Below, one piece after another: positions 46,709 through 57,614 of a stretch of DNA of 64,000 bases. The stretch lies in assembly GCF_002726155.1 (NCBI RefSeq), contig NZ_PBSH01000004.1:80713-144712 (forward strand), given 5' to 3'. Made by a program: the position numbers and the translations under genes. The stretch comes from Alcanivorax sp. (GTDB taxonomy: Bacteria; Pseudomonadota; Gammaproteobacteria; Pseudomonadales; Alcanivoracaceae). The notes below the pieces were generated by a model, which saw only the letters and a list, made by a program, of their open reading frames with translations, had not been told where the DNA came from and made no database searches. Position 1 is the first letter of the stretch. Each line of letters begins with the position of its first letter.

Positions 46709-48518
46709 ACTTACCTTTGCCCTGCTGGGCCTGTTGCTCGGCGTGGTCTGCCACGCCGAGCCTACTCGCAGCCACGGTTACCACCCGTTCGGCACTCTCA
46801 AGTATTCCGCTGATTTTCAACACCTTGACTACGTCAACCCGGATGCCCCCAAAGGCGGCACCTTGCGGTTATTCGGCCAAGGCACTTTCGACAGCCTGAA
46901 CCCCTATATTCTCAAAGGCCGCAGCCCCGCGGACACCCCCGGGATCCAGATGTACGGGGTCACTGAAATCGCCGACAGTCTGCTGATGGGCAGCCAACCG
47001 CATAATCCGCTTGGTGACGAAGCCGGCGCGGCCTACGGTCTGATTGCCGAGTGGCTCGAATACCCGGAAGACCGCAGCTGGTGCACCTTTTATATCCGTG
47101 AAGAGGCACAATTCCACGACGGCCACCCGATTCGCGCCGACGATGTCGTCTTTTCGGTAAATACCCTGCGCGAAAAAGGCCACCCGGAGTTCACCCTGCG
47201 CCTGGCTGATATCGCCAGCGTGGAAGCCATTGACCCGCAAACGGTAAAATTCACCTTTCACCGGGGTCGCCGCGACCTGCCCCTGATGGCCGGCGCCATT
47301 CCTATTTTGCCCCGTCATTATTGGCAAAAACATGACTTTGAAAGTGCTTCACTCACGCCGCCACTTTCCAGCGGCCCCTACCAGGTCACCGAGGTGGATG
47401 CCGGCCGCAAGCTCACCTTTAGCCGGGTAAAGGATTACTGGGCCAAAGACCTGCCGGTCAACCGTGGACGTTATAATTTCGATACCGTGGAATTCGAGTT
47501 CTACCGCGATGCTGACGTGGGTTTCGAAGCCTTCAAGGCTGGCGGCTACGATTTACACTACGATTACAGCTCCAAACACTGGGCCACCGCTTATGCGTTC
47601 TCCGCCCTGGAAGATGGGAAAGTGAAACGCGCCGAAGTGCCTCATCAAATTCCCCGGCCGGTGCAGGCTTTTTTCTTCAATACTCGCCGCGCGCCTTTCA
47701 ATGACATCAATGTCCGCCGCGCTGCCAGCCTGCTGTTTGACTTCGAATGGTCCAACAAGAACCTGTTCAGCGGCGCCTATCAACGCACCCAAAGCTGGTT
47801 CCCCAACAGCGATTACCGGGCATCAACACCGGCTCCGGAAACAGAAAAGACTTTATTGTCCCCGTTTCTTGATCAGCTTCCTGACAATTATTTCAACGCT
47901 GACATCAGCCCACCGGTAAACGATGGTAGCGGCCAGATACGCCACCGCATGCGCGAAGCCCTGGCACTACTGAAAGAAAGTGGCTGGCGGCTCGAAGGCC
48001 AGACCCTGGTCAATGCGCAGGGTAAGCCGTTGCAATTCACCGTTCTGAATTACCATAATCCGGGCATTTACCGCATTCTCGCCCCCTGGTTTCGCAACCT
48101 TAAACGTTTAGGCATCGATGCCCAGTACCGGGAAATCGACCCGGCTGCCTACAAACAGCGGTTGGACAGCTTTGATTACGATGTGGTGCTGTTTGTGCTA
48201 CCGATTCAGGCCTATCCAGGCCCTGAGCTGAAAGATTACTTCCTTTCTGACAGCGCCAAGGTGGTAGGCAGCCGCAACCTGGCCGGCATTCGTAACCCGG
48301 TGGTGGATTTTCTGGTCGACCACGCCCTCAGCACCGACAACGAGGCAGACTACAAGCTAAGCTTGCAAGCACTCGACCGGATGTTGCGCTACCAGCAATA
48401 CGGGGTCCTGAACTACTATATCAGCACACACCGCATTGCCTGGTGGGACAAGTTTGCCCGCCCCCCGGAACCAATCCCCTATGGACTGGGTCTGGACACT
48501 TGGTGGGTTAAAAAATAA
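46686..48518 (+). CDS. nppA1: Peptide ABC transporter binding protein 1 (YejA/NppA1-like)
   Basis: A 610-residue periplasmic solute-binding protein of the SBP_bac_5 family. The signal KRTKLTFALLGLLLGVVCHA is followed by [21 protein letters not shown] and [13 protein letters not shown], close to Escherichia coli YejA. It begins at a TTG inside the mltD end; no ATG precedes the signal peptide, and the ribosome site is weak, so this start is provisional. In Pseudomonas aeruginosa the corresponding operon (two binding proteins, two permeases, one ATPase; npp) imports peptidyl nucleoside antibiotics and peptides, and YejABEF takes up microcin C. It is 12 bases from the next binding-protein gene. 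Confidence 0.82.
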   Translation: MIFAKRTKLTFALLGLLLGVVCHAEPTRSHGYHPFGTLKYSADFQHLDYVNPDAPKGGTLRLFGQGTFDSLNPYILKGRSPADTPGIQMYGVTEIADSLLMGSQPHNPLGDEAGAAYGLIAEWLEYPEDRSWCTFYIREEAQFHDGHPIRADDVVFSVNTLREKGHPEFTLRLADIASVEAIDPQTVKFTFHRGRRDLPLMAGAIPILPRHYWQKHDFESASLTPPLSSGPYQVTEVDAGRKLTFSRVKDYWAKDLPVNRGRYNFDTVEFEFYRDADVGFEAFKAGGYDLHYDYSSKHWATAYAFSALEDGKVKRAEVPHQIPRPVQAFFFNTRRAPFNDINVRRAASLLFDFEWSNKNLFSGAYQRTQSWFPNSDYRASTPAPETEKTLLSPFLDQLPDNYFNADISPPVNDGSGQIRHRMREALALLKESGWRLEGQTLVNAQGKPLQFTVLNYHNPGIYRILAPWFRNLKRLGIDAQYREIDPAAYKQRLDSFDYDVVLFVLPIQAYPGPELKDYFLSDSAKVVGSRNLAGIRNPVVDFLVDHALSTDNEADYKLSLQALDRMLRYQQYGVLNYYISTHRIAWWDKFARPPEPIPYGLGLDTWWVKK

Positions 48519-48530
48519 CAAGGAGTTTTT

Positions 48531-50336
48531 ATGGCCGTTAACCGCAGCCTTTTGCGCGGGCTATTGGTGGGCTTGTGCTGTTTTTCCGCCCTGGCGCAGG
48601 CCGACGTTCATCACAGCCATGCCATCGCCATGCACGGCGACCCAAAGTACCCGGCAAATTTTCAGCACCTGGATTATGTGAACCCTGACGCCCCGAAAGG
48701 GGGAAAACTGCGCCGCCACGTCATCGGCACCTTCGACAGCCTGAACCCTTTCGTGCCGAAGGGTACCGCTGCAGCCGGGATAGGCTCTCTCGTTTACGAC
48801 ACGCTGACCACCCGCGCCGAAGATGAACCCTTCACCCAGTACGGTTTGCTGGCTGACACCATCGAATGGCCCGAAGACCGAAGCTGGGTGCGCTTCCATC
48901 TTAACCCCAAAGCCACGTTCAGTGATGGCGAGCCAGTACAGGCCAGTGATGTGGTGTGGACATTCAACACACTCATTAACGACGGCGCGCCCTTCTACAG
49001 TTTTTATTACAGCGGCGTGGACCACGTCACCGCCGACGACGCACGTACTGTCACCTTTCATTTCAAACCCGGTGATAACCGCGAATTGGCACTGATTATT
49101 GGCCAGCTACCGGTGCTTCCCGAGCATGTCTGGAAGAACCGGAAATTTACCAGCGCAGGCCTGGAAAAGCCCATTGGATCCGGCCCCTACGCCGTAGGTA
49201 ACGTTGATACGGGCAAGCGAATCACTTACCAACGACGCAAGGATTACTGGGCAAAAGATTTGCCCATCATGCGTGGTCGCAATAATTTCGATACCGTTTC
49301 CTTCGATTATTTTCTGGATGACACCGTTGCCCTGCAGGCCTTCAAGCGAGGGGATTACGACTGGCGCTTTGAAGTAAGCTCAAAAAACTGGGCCACCAGC
49401 TATAAGGGCCCGGCCTTCGATAAAGGCGAACTGGTAAAAGAAGAAATTCCCCATTCCAACCCCGCCGGCATGCAAGGCATCGTCTACAACCTGCGCAACC
49501 CCCTGTTTCAGGAGAAGGCGCTGCGTGAAGCCATGACCTTCGCACTGGATTTTGAATGGTCCAACGCCAACCTGTTTTATGGGCAGTACAATCGCACACG
49601 CAGCTACTTCCAGAACTCCGACATGGCTGCCACCGGCCTGCCCTCCGATGCGGAATTGAAACTGCTTGAACCATTGCGCGACGAAATTCCCGAGCGGGTT
49701 TTCACGGAAAGCTATGAACCGCCGAAAAGTGATGGCAGCGGCCGCCCCCGTGCCAACCTGGCCCGGGCCCAGACACTCTTGAAGAAAGCCGGCTACCAGA
49801 TCAAAGACGGCCAGCTCCATACTCCAGACGGCGCTCCGGTGAGTTTTCAGATCATGCTGCACCAGCCCGCATTTGAACGTATTCTCCTGCCGTTCGCCCG
49901 AAACCTGAAAGCGCTTGGCATCGATGCTCAGGTGGTCAAAGTGGACACCAGTCAATACGTGGAACGCATTCGTAATTTCAACTTCGACATGGTGGTCAGT
50001 TCGTTTGCCCAATCGTCCTCACCCGGCAACGAACAGCTGGAGTACTGGGGCAGCGATGCCGCTGAGGACCCCAGCAGCCGTAACATCATCGGTATTCAGA
50101 ATCCTGCCGTGGACACTCTGGTCAACGCCATTGTCACCGCCACTACCCGGGATGAGCTGATTACCGCCTGCCGTGCCCTGGACCGGGTGCTGCAATGGAA
50201 TTTCTACGTGATCCCCAACTGGTATGCCGATCATCATCGTTTGTCATACCGAAGCCGCCTGAAACATCCATCCCTGCCTGAATACGTAGGCATTGATGGC
50301 GCAATCGACACCTGGTGGGACAGCAACGCGCAATGA
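48531..50336 (+). CDS. nppA2: Peptide ABC transporter binding protein 2 (YejA/NppA2-like)
   Basis: A 601-residue second binding protein, clearly a paralogue of its upstream neighbour: [42 protein letters not shown] and [15 protein letters not shown] have direct counterparts there. A signal peptide is present ([24 protein letters not shown]). A strong AAGGAG precedes the ATG. The pair suggests one transporter served by two binding proteins of different specificity. Its stop overlaps the permease ATG by four bases (ATGA). Confidence 0.88.
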   Translation: MAVNRSLLRGLLVGLCCFSALAQADVHHSHAIAMHGDPKYPANFQHLDYVNPDAPKGGKLRRHVIGTFDSLNPFVPKGTAAAGIGSLVYDTLTTRAEDEPFTQYGLLADTIEWPEDRSWVRFHLNPKATFSDGEPVQASDVVWTFNTLINDGAPFYSFYYSGVDHVTADDARTVTFHFKPGDNRELALIIGQLPVLPEHVWKNRKFTSAGLEKPIGSGPYAVGNVDTGKRITYQRRKDYWAKDLPIMRGRNNFDTVSFDYFLDDTVALQAFKRGDYDWRFEVSSKNWATSYKGPAFDKGELVKEEIPHSNPAGMQGIVYNLRNPLFQEKALREAMTFALDFEWSNANLFYGQYNRTRSYFQNSDMAATGLPSDAELKLLEPLRDEIPERVFTESYEPPKSDGSGRPRANLARAQTLLKKAGYQIKDGQLHTPDGAPVSFQIMLHQPAFERILLPFARNLKALGIDAQVVKVDTSQYVERIRNFNFDMVVSSFAQSSSPGNEQLEYWGSDAAEDPSSRNIIGIQNPAVDTLVNAIVTATTRDELITACRALDRVLQWNFYVIPNWYADHHRLSYRSRLKHPSLPEYVGIDGAIDTWWDSNAQ

Positions 50337-51412
50337 TGCGACTTTATATTGCCAAACGGTTGTTGCTGATCATCCCCACCTTGTTCGGCATTCTGCTGCT
50401 GAATTTTGTCGTGGTTCAGGCCGCCCCGGGCGGCCCCGTAGAAAAGACACTCGCGGAATTACAGGGCATCGGCGGCGGTGCCGGCGGCAGTTTCGCCGGC
50501 GGCAGCGTGGACACGCTCAGCAGCGGCGGTGACTATCGTGGCTCCAAGGGCCTGCCGCCAGAATTGGTGGAGCGAATTCAGAAACTCTATGGTTTTGACA
50601 AGCCTGCGCCAGAGCGTTTCTGGCTCATGGTGAAAAGCTATCTGACATTTGATTTCGGTGAATCCTACTACCGCGATCGCTCCGTGACCGAACTGATTGT
50701 AGAGCGCATTCCAGTATCACTGTCGCTGGGGCTATGGAGCACCTTGATTGCCTATATGGTGTCGATCCCTCTAGGCATCCGTAAAGCAGTAAAAGATGGC
50801 TCACGCTTCGACATCTGGAGCAGCACGGCCATCGTTGTCGGCTTCGCCATTCCCAGCTTCCTGCTGGGTATTCTGCTCATCGTCCTCTTCGCCGGCGGCT
50901 CCTACTTCGAGTGGTTCCCCTTGCGCGGCCTGACGTCTGACAACGTCGATCAACTGAGTCTGATTGGTCAGGTCGCCGACTACCTGTGGCATATCACCCT
51001 GCCGACACTGGCCATCGTCGCTGGCAGCTTTGCCACCCTGACCATGCTGACCAAAAATTCCTTTATGGATGAGATTCGCAAGCAGTATGTGCAAACTGCC
51101 CGGGCCAAAGGGCTTAGCGAAAAACAGGTGCTCTATGGTCATGTCTTTCGCAATGCCATGCTGATCATCATTGCCGGTTTCCCCGCCGCTTTCGTGGGCA
51201 TGTTCTTCACCGGGGTGCTGCTTATCGAGTTTATTTTCTCACTCGACGGGCTCGGCCTGTTGGGCTTTGAGTCCGTGATCAACCGGGACTACCCCGTCGT
51301 GTTTGGCACCCTTTTCATTTTCACCCTGATCGGGTTGCTGCTGAAGCTGGTCAGCGATCTGACTTACATGTGGGTCGATCCACGCATTGATTTCGAACGG
51401 AGGCAGAGCTGA
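50333..51412 (+). CDS. yejB: Peptide ABC transporter permease (YejB/NppB-like)
   Basis: A 359-residue inner-membrane permease of the DppB type. [34 protein letters not shown] is helix 1 and its conserved exit. A Gly/Ser-rich periplasmic loop follows, then the [13 protein letters not shown] segment and the cytoplasmic EAA-like loop [20 protein letters not shown] that contacts the ATPase. Two overlapping ATGs (50333, 50336) are possible; the first overlaps the stop of the binding-protein gene. It pairs with the downstream permease. Confidence 0.92.
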   Translation: MMRLYIAKRLLLIIPTLFGILLLNFVVVQAAPGGPVEKTLAELQGIGGGAGGSFAGGSVDTLSSGGDYRGSKGLPPELVERIQKLYGFDKPAPERFWLMVKSYLTFDFGESYYRDRSVTELIVERIPVSLSLGLWSTLIAYMVSIPLGIRKAVKDGSRFDIWSSTAIVVGFAIPSFLLGILLIVLFAGGSYFEWFPLRGLTSDNVDQLSLIGQVADYLWHITLPTLAIVAGSFATLTMLTKNSFMDEIRKQYVQTARAKGLSEKQVLYGHVFRNAMLIIIAGFPAAFVGMFFTGVLLIEFIFSLDGLGLLGFESVINRDYPVVFGTLFIFTLIGLLLKLVSDLTYMWVDPRIDFERRQS

Positions 51413-52455
51413 TGGCCTTCCGTAACCCGTTAATGCGCAACCCGGTCTGGCAACGCCAATGGCAGGCGTTTCGTTCCAACAAACGCGGCTATTGGGCGCT
51501 GTGGATCTTTGTCACGCTGTTCGTGCTCAGCCTTGGTGCCGAACTGATTGCCAACGAAAAACCCTTGCTGGTCAGCTACGACAATGATCTCTATGTTCCC
51601 GTCTTCAACACCTACCCGGAAACCACTTTCGGCGGTTTTTTCGAATCGGAAACCAACTACCGCGATCCCGTGGTCAAGGATTTGATCAACGACAAGGGGT
51701 GGATGATATGGCCGCCCATTCGCTACAGCTACAACACCATCAACTATGACCTGACCGTGCCAGCACCCGCACCACCCTCAGCAGAAAACTGGCTGGGTAC
51801 GGACGACCAGGGTCGCGATGTACTGGCCGGGCTGATTTACGGCTTCCGTATTTCCGTTCTGTTCGGTTTGGTGCTGACCATTCTCTCCAGCCTCGTCGGC
51901 ATCATCGTCGGTGCCATCCAGGGCTATTACGGCGGCTGGCTGGATCTTTCCGGCCAGCGGTTTCTGGAAATCTGGTCCAGCATGCCTACGCTTTACCTGA
52001 TCATTATTATTTCCAGCTTCGTGGTACCCAGCTTCTGGACGCTGTTGGTCATTTTGCTACTGTTTTCCTGGATGGCGCTGGTGGATCTGGTGCGCGCGGA
52101 ATTCCTGCGTTGCCGCAACATGGACTATGTGCGCGCCGCCCACGCCATGGGCGTACGCACACCGGTCATCATGTTCCGCCATATGCTCCCCAATGCCATG
52201 GTGGCCACCCTGACCTTCCTGCCATTTATTCTGAACAGTGCCGTAGTCACACTCACCTCGCTGGATTTCATTGGTTTCGGCATGCCGCCGGACGCTCCCT
52301 CCCTGGGTCGGCTGGTAGGCCAGGGCAAGGCGAATCTGCATGCCCCGTGGCTGGGCATCAGCGTGTTTGCCACGCTCACACTAATGCTGACCCTGCTGGT
52401 GTTTATCGGTGAAGCCATTCGTGATGCGTTCGACACAAGGAAGTTTCTGCAATGA
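51412..52455 (+). CDS. yejE: Peptide ABC transporter permease (YejE/NppC-like)
   Basis: A 347-residue DppC-type permease. NKRGYWALWIFVTLFVLSLGAELIAN is the first transmembrane segment. The long periplasmic loop typical of YejE (YVPVFNTYPETTFGGFFESE) follows, then NWLGTDDQGRDVLAGLIYG and the EAA-like DYVRAAHAMGVRTPVIMFRH motif. It overlaps the previous gene by one base and the ATPase gene by four, so the whole operon is tightly coupled. Confidence 0.93.
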   Translation: MAFRNPLMRNPVWQRQWQAFRSNKRGYWALWIFVTLFVLSLGAELIANEKPLLVSYDNDLYVPVFNTYPETTFGGFFESETNYRDPVVKDLINDKGWMIWPPIRYSYNTINYDLTVPAPAPPSAENWLGTDDQGRDVLAGLIYGFRISVLFGLVLTILSSLVGIIVGAIQGYYGGWLDLSGQRFLEIWSSMPTLYLIIIISSFVVPSFWTLLVILLLFSWMALVDLVRAEFLRCRNMDYVRAAHAMGVRTPVIMFRHMLPNAMVATLTFLPFILNSAVVTLTSLDFIGFGMPPDAPSLGRLVGQGKANLHAPWLGISVFATLTLMLTLLVFIGEAIRDAFDTRKFLQ

Positions 52456-54053
52456 GTCTGCTGCGCATAGAAGGGCTGAGTATCCGCTTTGCCGATCAGC
52501 TTGCTGTCGATGACATGTCGCTGGAACTCCATCCCGGGCGAATGTTGGCGTTAGTGGGGGAATCCGGTTCTGGCAAATCGCTTACGGCCCTGTCTGTGAT
52601 GGACCTGTTACCCGAAAACGCGAGTTGGCAGGCAGACAGCCTGCAACTGGACGATACGGACCTGCAAACGCTTAACACTGAACAGAAACGCAAACTGCGC
52701 GGCGGTTGCATCGGGATGATTTTCCAGGAGCCGCTGACGGCCCTGAACCCCTTGCACACAGTGGAAAAACAGATCAGTGAAAGTCTGTTCGTGCATCAGG
52801 GCATGAGCAAAAAGCGCGCCCGCGAGCGTTGCCTGTCGCTGCTTGAGCAGGTCGAACTACCCGCTACACCGGACATGCTGGACCGCTATCCGCACCAACT
52901 CAGTGGGGGCCAGCGCCAGCGTGTCATGATCGCCATGGCCCTGGCCAATGAACCACAGATCCTGATTGCCGATGAGCCCACCACCGCTCTCGATGTGACC
53001 GTACAGGAAACCATTCTCGACCTGATTAAACGGCTGCAGAAAGAACTTAACCTTTCCATTCTGTTGATCAGTCATGACCTGGGCGTTGTGAGCCGTTTTG
53101 CTGAAGATATCGTGGTCATGCATAACGGCAAACGGGTGGAAGCTGGCCCCACGCATACCGTGCTGAATTCCCCCCAGGAAGACTACACCCGCCACCTGAT
53201 TAACGCGGAGCCCCAGGGCCGCCTGGAGCCGCTACCCGATGACACTCCTGTGCTACTCAAAGCCCGAGGCATGGCCGTGACGTTCAAAGGTAAACGCCGC
53301 GCCCTCTTCTCACCGCCCCCGCTGCTCCACGCGGTGGATCAAATTGATCTGACACTGCGCCGCGGCGAGACCCTCGGCATTGTTGGCGAGTCCGGCTCGG
53401 GCAAGTCCACATTGGCTCTGGCCCTTTTGCGATTGATCCAGAGTGACGGTGAAATTGACATGGATGGCACGGACATTCGTGCCCTTTCCCGTTCTGGTTT
53501 ACGACAATGGCGCAGCCGTTTCCAGGTGGTCTTCCAGGACCCCTACGGTAGCCTGAACCCGCGCATGACCGTGGGCCAGATTGTTGCTGAAGGCCTTGCT
53601 GTGCACGCTCCCACCCTGGGCGCCACAGAAAGGGAAGAACGGGTCTGCCGAATTATCGAAGAAGTGGGCCTGCCCACTAACGTGCGCCACCGTTACCCCC
53701 ATGAGTTTTCCGGCGGCCAGCGACAGCGAATCGCCATCGCCAGAGCGCTAATCATGGAACCGGAACTGCTGGTGCTGGATGAACCCACCTCGGCGCTGGA
53801 CCGCAGCGTTCAGCACCAGATCCTGGAGTTGCTCAAATCCTTGCAGGCACGCCGAGGACTCAGTTACCTGTTTATCAGCCACGACCTCAAGGTCATCCGG
53901 GCTATCTGCCACCGTGTGCTGGTCATGAAAGACGGCAAGACAGTGGAGCACGGTGATACGCAAGCCGTATTCGACAACCCGCAGCAGCCCTATACCCACA
54001 AACTCATGGCTGCCGCCTTTGCCCGCAACAGGAAACAGACGGTTGCACTTTGA
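52452..54053 (+). CDS. yejF: Peptide ABC transporter ATPase, fused duplicate (YejF/NppD-like)
   Basis: A 533-residue protein with two ABC ATPase domains in tandem powering the transporter. Domain 1 has Walker A GESGSGKSLTALS, signature LSGGQRQRVMIA and Walker B LIADEPTTALD. Domain 2 (from about residue 270) has GESGSGKSTLALALL, FSGGQRQRIAIA and LVLDEPTSALD. Both sets are intact. The fused form replaces the separate DppD/DppF pair of related systems. It is last in the nppA1-A2-yejB-E-F operon. Confidence 0.95.
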   Translation: MSLLRIEGLSIRFADQLAVDDMSLELHPGRMLALVGESGSGKSLTALSVMDLLPENASWQADSLQLDDTDLQTLNTEQKRKLRGGCIGMIFQEPLTALNPLHTVEKQISESLFVHQGMSKKRARERCLSLLEQVELPATPDMLDRYPHQLSGGQRQRVMIAMALANEPQILIADEPTTALDVTVQETILDLIKRLQKELNLSILLISHDLGVVSRFAEDIVVMHNGKRVEAGPTHTVLNSPQEDYTRHLINAEPQGRLEPLPDDTPVLLKARGMAVTFKGKRRALFSPPPLLHAVDQIDLTLRRGETLGIVGESGSGKSTLALALLRLIQSDGEIDMDGTDIRALSRSGLRQWRSRFQVVFQDPYGSLNPRMTVGQIVAEGLAVHAPTLGATEREERVCRIIEEVGLPTNVRHRYPHEFSGGQRQRIAIARALIMEPELLVLDEPTSALDRSVQHQILELLKSLQARRGLSYLFISHDLKVIRAICHRVLVMKDGKTVEHGDTQAVFDNPQQPYTHKLMAAAFARNRKQTVAL

Positions 54054-54197
54054 TCGACTGTGGGCGGGCGTAATAGCACGGTAAATTGCCTATACTTGCC
54101 CAAAATGGCTAACCGTTGAACCTTGAACAGCACGTCTGCTCGTGCGTCAAAGCGTGCAACGATCAACTTTTAACTCAAAAGCACATCGAGGACGAAC

Positions 54198-54995
54198 ATG
54201 GGATTTCTTGCAGGCAAGCGCTACCTGATTGTCGGTGTCGCCAGCGACCGCTCCATTGCCACCGGTATTGCCGAAGCCATGCACCGCGAAGGTGCCGAAC
54301 TGGCTTTCACTTACCAAAACGACAAACTGAAAAGCCGCGTTCTTAAAGCTGCAGAACGCTATGGCAGCAGCGAGGCCATGTGCTTCCCTTGTGATGTGAC
54401 CAGCGACGCGGATATTGATGCTGTTTTTGCTGAGCTGGGTAAACAGTGGGACGGGCTAGACGGTATCGTTCACGCAGTGGGTTTCGCCCCTGCTACAGAG
54501 CTGGACGGTAACTTTGTGGATGTGGCCACCCGCGAGGGTTTCCAGATTGCCCACGACATCTCCAGCTATAGCTTCGTGGCACTGGCCAAGGCAGGCAAAA
54601 GCATGCTGGCCGGCCGCAATGGCGCCCTGCTCACCCTTACCTACCACGCTGCCCGCCAGTCTGTGCCCAACTACAATGTGATGGGCATGGCCAAGGCCAG
54701 CCTGGAGGCGTCCGTGCGTTATCTCGCTGCAAGCATGGGCCCTGACGGTGTCCGTGTGAACGGCATCTCTGCCGGTCCAATTCGCACCCTGGCGGCCTCT
54801 GGCATCAAGAAATTCCGCAGCATGCTCGACTACAATGCCGCCAAGGCACCTCTGCGCCGTAACGTCACCATCGAGGAAGTGGGCAATACTGCGGCATTCC
54901 TCTGCTCGGACCTGGCCTCTGGCATTACCGGCGAGATCACCTATGTAGACGCTGGTGCAAGCACGGTATCCATGCCGTTTGAACTGGAGCTTTAA
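54198..54995 (+). CDS. fabI: Enoyl-[acyl-carrier-protein] reductase I (NADH)
   Basis: FabI carries out the last reduction of each fatty-acid elongation cycle and is the target of triclosan and isoniazid-type inhibitors. The 265-residue protein keeps the FabI signature: [20 protein letters not shown] at the NAD site, the catalytic set Y149, Y159 and K166 within [20 protein letters not shown] and MAKAS, and [16 protein letters not shown]. It is a single gene with a terminator 85 bases after its stop, shared with ppiD. Confidence 0.96.
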   Translation: MGFLAGKRYLIVGVASDRSIATGIAEAMHREGAELAFTYQNDKLKSRVLKAAERYGSSEAMCFPCDVTSDADIDAVFAELGKQWDGLDGIVHAVGFAPATELDGNFVDVATREGFQIAHDISSYSFVALAKAGKSMLAGRNGALLTLTYHAARQSVPNYNVMGMAKASLEASVRYLAASMGPDGVRVNGISAGPIRTLAASGIKKFRSMLDYNAAKAPLRRNVTIEEVGNTAAFLCSDLASGITGEITYVDAGASTVSMPFELEL

Positions 54996-55079
54996 CGCCT
55001 CCATGCAAGCGTGTCGCTAGCTAGCCGACGAAGAGTAATCACGCCGCCGGCCATGCATCAAGCGATAGTGTTTTGACAT

Positions 55080-55111
55080 AGAAAAAGCCCACCAGATGGT
55101 GGGCTTTTTCT
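55080..55111. terminator. Bidirectional terminator, fabI / ppiD
   Basis: GAAAAAGCCCACC, loop AGAT, GGTGGGCTTTTTC: a perfect 13-bp stem with A and T runs on both sides, placed between the convergent genes. Confidence 0.9.
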
Positions 55112-55134
55112 ATGAGCTGAACGCCGCAGGGAGA

Positions 55135-57066
55135 CTACTCTCCCTGGTTGGCGCTCAGTCGAGAGGGATGCAATTCCACATCGCCTTCATCGCGCAACAG
55201 GGCAACCACCTGACGGAAATTGCGCTGCCCTTCCACATTGGCAAGTTCAACCAATGCCGCCTGCTGCTGGGCATCACTCAACGGTTCGGCATTACCGTCG
55301 GCAACGCGAGTCACCTGGTAAGCCACCACAGAGCCGTCACCCAGACGGGTCAGCGCCACAGGAGAGGCCTCCCCTTCTTCGAAGCGCGGCGCACCGAATG
55401 CACCGTTGACCACTTCCATGGACGGTTCTGCACCACCACGCTGCAGGCCTTCCTGCTCTTCAACTTCTACCTCGAACAGGTCCGCCACTGCCGCCAGATC
55501 AGCACCATCATCAATGGATTTCTGTGCGTCTTCGGTAAGCTGCTGGACCTTGTCCATGGCGTGCTCACCTTTGAGGCGTTCACGAATAGCGAAAGAGACT
55601 TCCTCAAGCGGCATCGGTTCAGGAGACTTGTTCTCTGCGATGCGTACAGCGATATAACGGGTCGGATCAACCTCAATCAGATCACTGTTGTGCCCCTGTT
55701 CGCGCACCTGATCAGAATTCAGCGCTTGTTGCACCTGAGGCAGGGACAATGGTGCATCAGCCGCCGCCAGGTCGACCCAGTCGGTGGTGACCACAGACGT
55801 GCCCACCTGCTCTGCCGGACTCTGCAGATCAGCATGTTCGTAGAGCAGCTCTTCCAGCTTCGCCACATCGTCATTCAACAACGCTTCCGCACGGGCTTTT
55901 TTCAGGTCAGTGCGGATTTGATCCGACAGCTCAGCCAGCGACGGCAAGTCACGCGCGGCCTCCTCCTGAGTCACCTTGATCAGGTGAACCCCGGCGTCCG
56001 TTACCACAGGCGCAGAGACGGTGCCAGAAGCCAGCTCGGCAATGGCGTCTTCCATTTCTTCAGGCAAGGCCCCCTTGGAAACCACACCCAGATCACCACC
56101 GGACTGGGCGCTGCCTGAGTCGTCGGAGTACTGGGCAGCAGCATCTGCAAAGGACTCACCACCGGCAATGGCTTTCGCCGCTTCACGGGCACGGACTTTC
56201 GCCTGCTCAAGATCCCGATCACCGTTCACTTCGATGAGAATATGTGACACTTGGCGTGGTGCGTCACCGGCACCCGCTTCTTCCATGATGGATTTACGGA
56301 CGTCGTATTCCGCCTTCACATCCTCATCAGTGACGCTAACCTGATCGGCATACTTGTCCGCGGACAGTTCAACGTAAGACACCTTGAACTCTTCAGGGCG
56401 CATGAATTCACCCTGATTCTCGTCATAGAAGGCTTTGACCTCTTCATCTGACACGCTGAACTGCTTGCGCAGCGAGTTGATATCCAGTTGCGCATAACGG
56501 ATATCGCGGGACTGTTCGCCCAGACGGCGCTGTTCGTTCAGCTCGGAAGGAAGCGAAAAGTCCGTCTGCATGAAGCCCGCACGGAACTGCTCCTTGATCA
56601 TGTCCTGACGCAACCCCTGGATGTAACTCTGCGGGTTCATCCCACGGGCGCGCAGTTCACGCTCGAACCGCTGTTCGGAAAACTTGCCGTCTTCCTGGAA
56701 CAGCGGCACCTTGTAAATATCGGCAGCAACCTGTTGTTCACTGAACACCATGCTGGATTGTTCTGCTGCGGCCAGAATCAGTTGCTCGTTGACGATGCCA
56801 TCCAGCACCATTTCCGGACGCACAAATGAATCCAGCAATGCAGGATTCATATTCGGGCTTTGCTCGCGAAGCATGTTACGAACCCGCTCTACCCGCTGGT
56901 TCACAACACTACGTGTGATCTTGCTGCCTTCCACTTCAGCTACCACGTCGCCTGTGCTTCCGCCGACAAAGTAGCCGTAAAAGCCGGAAATCACGAAAGG
57001 AAGAATGATTGCGGCAAGCAGGACCTTGCCCACGGGACCGCGGACAAACCGTCTGAACTCCTGCAT
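55135..57066 (-). CDS. ppiD: PpiD, membrane-anchored periplasmic peptidyl-prolyl isomerase-like chaperone
   Basis: PpiD sits at the Sec translocon and helps newly exported proteins. The 643-residue protein has a single N-terminal transmembrane anchor (GKVLLAAIILPFVISGFYGYFVGG), a SurA-N-like helical region, and a parvulin domain from about residue 260 (RQVSHILIEVNGDRDLEQAK through GGDLGVVSKGALPEEMEDAI). A long C-terminal region follows. It is the last gene of the tig-clpP-clpX-lon-hupB-ppiD series and is separated from hupB by tRNA-Asp. Confidence 0.93.
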   Translation of the reverse strand: MQEFRRFVRGPVGKVLLAAIILPFVISGFYGYFVGGSTGDVVAEVEGSKITRSVVNQRVERVRNMLREQSPNMNPALLDSFVRPEMVLDGIVNEQLILAAAEQSSMVFSEQQVAADIYKVPLFQEDGKFSEQRFERELRARGMNPQSYIQGLRQDMIKEQFRAGFMQTDFSLPSELNEQRRLGEQSRDIRYAQLDINSLRKQFSVSDEEVKAFYDENQGEFMRPEEFKVSYVELSADKYADQVSVTDEDVKAEYDVRKSIMEEAGAGDAPRQVSHILIEVNGDRDLEQAKVRAREAAKAIAGGESFADAAAQYSDDSGSAQSGGDLGVVSKGALPEEMEDAIAELASGTVSAPVVTDAGVHLIKVTQEEAARDLPSLAELSDQIRTDLKKARAEALLNDDVAKLEELLYEHADLQSPAEQVGTSVVTTDWVDLAAADAPLSLPQVQQALNSDQVREQGHNSDLIEVDPTRYIAVRIAENKSPEPMPLEEVSFAIRERLKGEHAMDKVQQLTEDAQKSIDDGADLAAVADLFEVEVEEQEGLQRGGAEPSMEVVNGAFGAPRFEEGEASPVALTRLGDGSVVAYQVTRVADGNAEPLSDAQQQAALVELANVEGQRNFRQVVALLRDEGDVELHPSRLSANQGE

Positions 57067-57147
57067 GAAATTACTCCGTAGGGATACTCTCGAAATTCGA
57101 TCTTATTATTCAGAACCGGCGGATGACTGCAGGTTCCCTTAAATGCA

Positions 57148-57176
57148 AAAAAGCGTACCCCTTACGAGTACGCTTT
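57148..57176 (-). terminator. Terminator after tRNA-Asp
   Basis: AAAGCGTAC / GTACGCTTT form a 9-bp stem. On the minus strand it ends in a T tract, 8 bases past the tRNA. Confidence 0.8.
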
Positions 57177-57183
57177 CTCAAAC

Positions 57184-57260
57184 TGGCGGAGCGGACGGGA
57201 CTCGAACCCGCGACCCCCGGCGTGACAGGCCGGTATTCTAACCAGCTGAACTACCGCTCC
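57184..57260 (-). tRNA. tRNA-Asp (anticodon GTC)
   Basis: A 77-base cloverleaf on the minus strand with encoded CCA. The acceptor stem GGAGCGG pairs with CCGCTCC. The anticodon loop CTGTCAC reads GTC, and GGTTCGAGTCC forms the T arm. Confidence 0.96.
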
Positions 57261-57270
57261 TGCAAACAGT

Positions 57271-57543
57271 TTAGTTCACCGCGTCTTTCAGTGCCTTACC
57301 GGCTTTGAAGCCCGGTACGTTGGCAGCGGCGATCTTGATGGTCTGGCCAGTTTGCGGGTTGCGGCCATCGCGAGCTTCACGACGCTTCACAGCAAAAGTA
57401 CCAAAACCTACCAGAGAAACGCTGTCACCTTTTTTCAGGGCGCCAGTTACCGCTTCCAAAGTAGAATCCAGAGCGCGACCAGCGTCGGCTTTGGAAATAT
57501 CCGCGCTAGCGGCAATCGCATCAATCAACTCTGACTTATTCAC
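57271..57543 (-). CDS. hupB: DNA-binding protein HU-beta
   Basis: A 90-residue HU subunit that bends and compacts [24 protein letters not shown] begins the dimerisation helices. [21 protein letters not shown] leads into the beta-arm with its tip NPQTG (residues about 60-64, Pro intercalating DNA), and the protein ends KALKDAVN. A near-consensus sigma-70 promoter lies about 75-100 bases upstream. It follows lon as in many gammaproteobacteria. Confidence 0.97.
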   Translation of the reverse strand: MNKSELIDAIAASADISKADAGRALDSTLEAVTGALKKGDSVSLVGFGTFAVKRREARDGRNPQTGQTIKIAAANVPGFKAGKALKDAVN

Positions 57544-57614
57544 AAAGTTCCCCTTTCTCTATTTTCCCGGTTTTATGGTCGAGGCGTGATGCACTCTCCT
57601 TATGCGAAGCCGCC

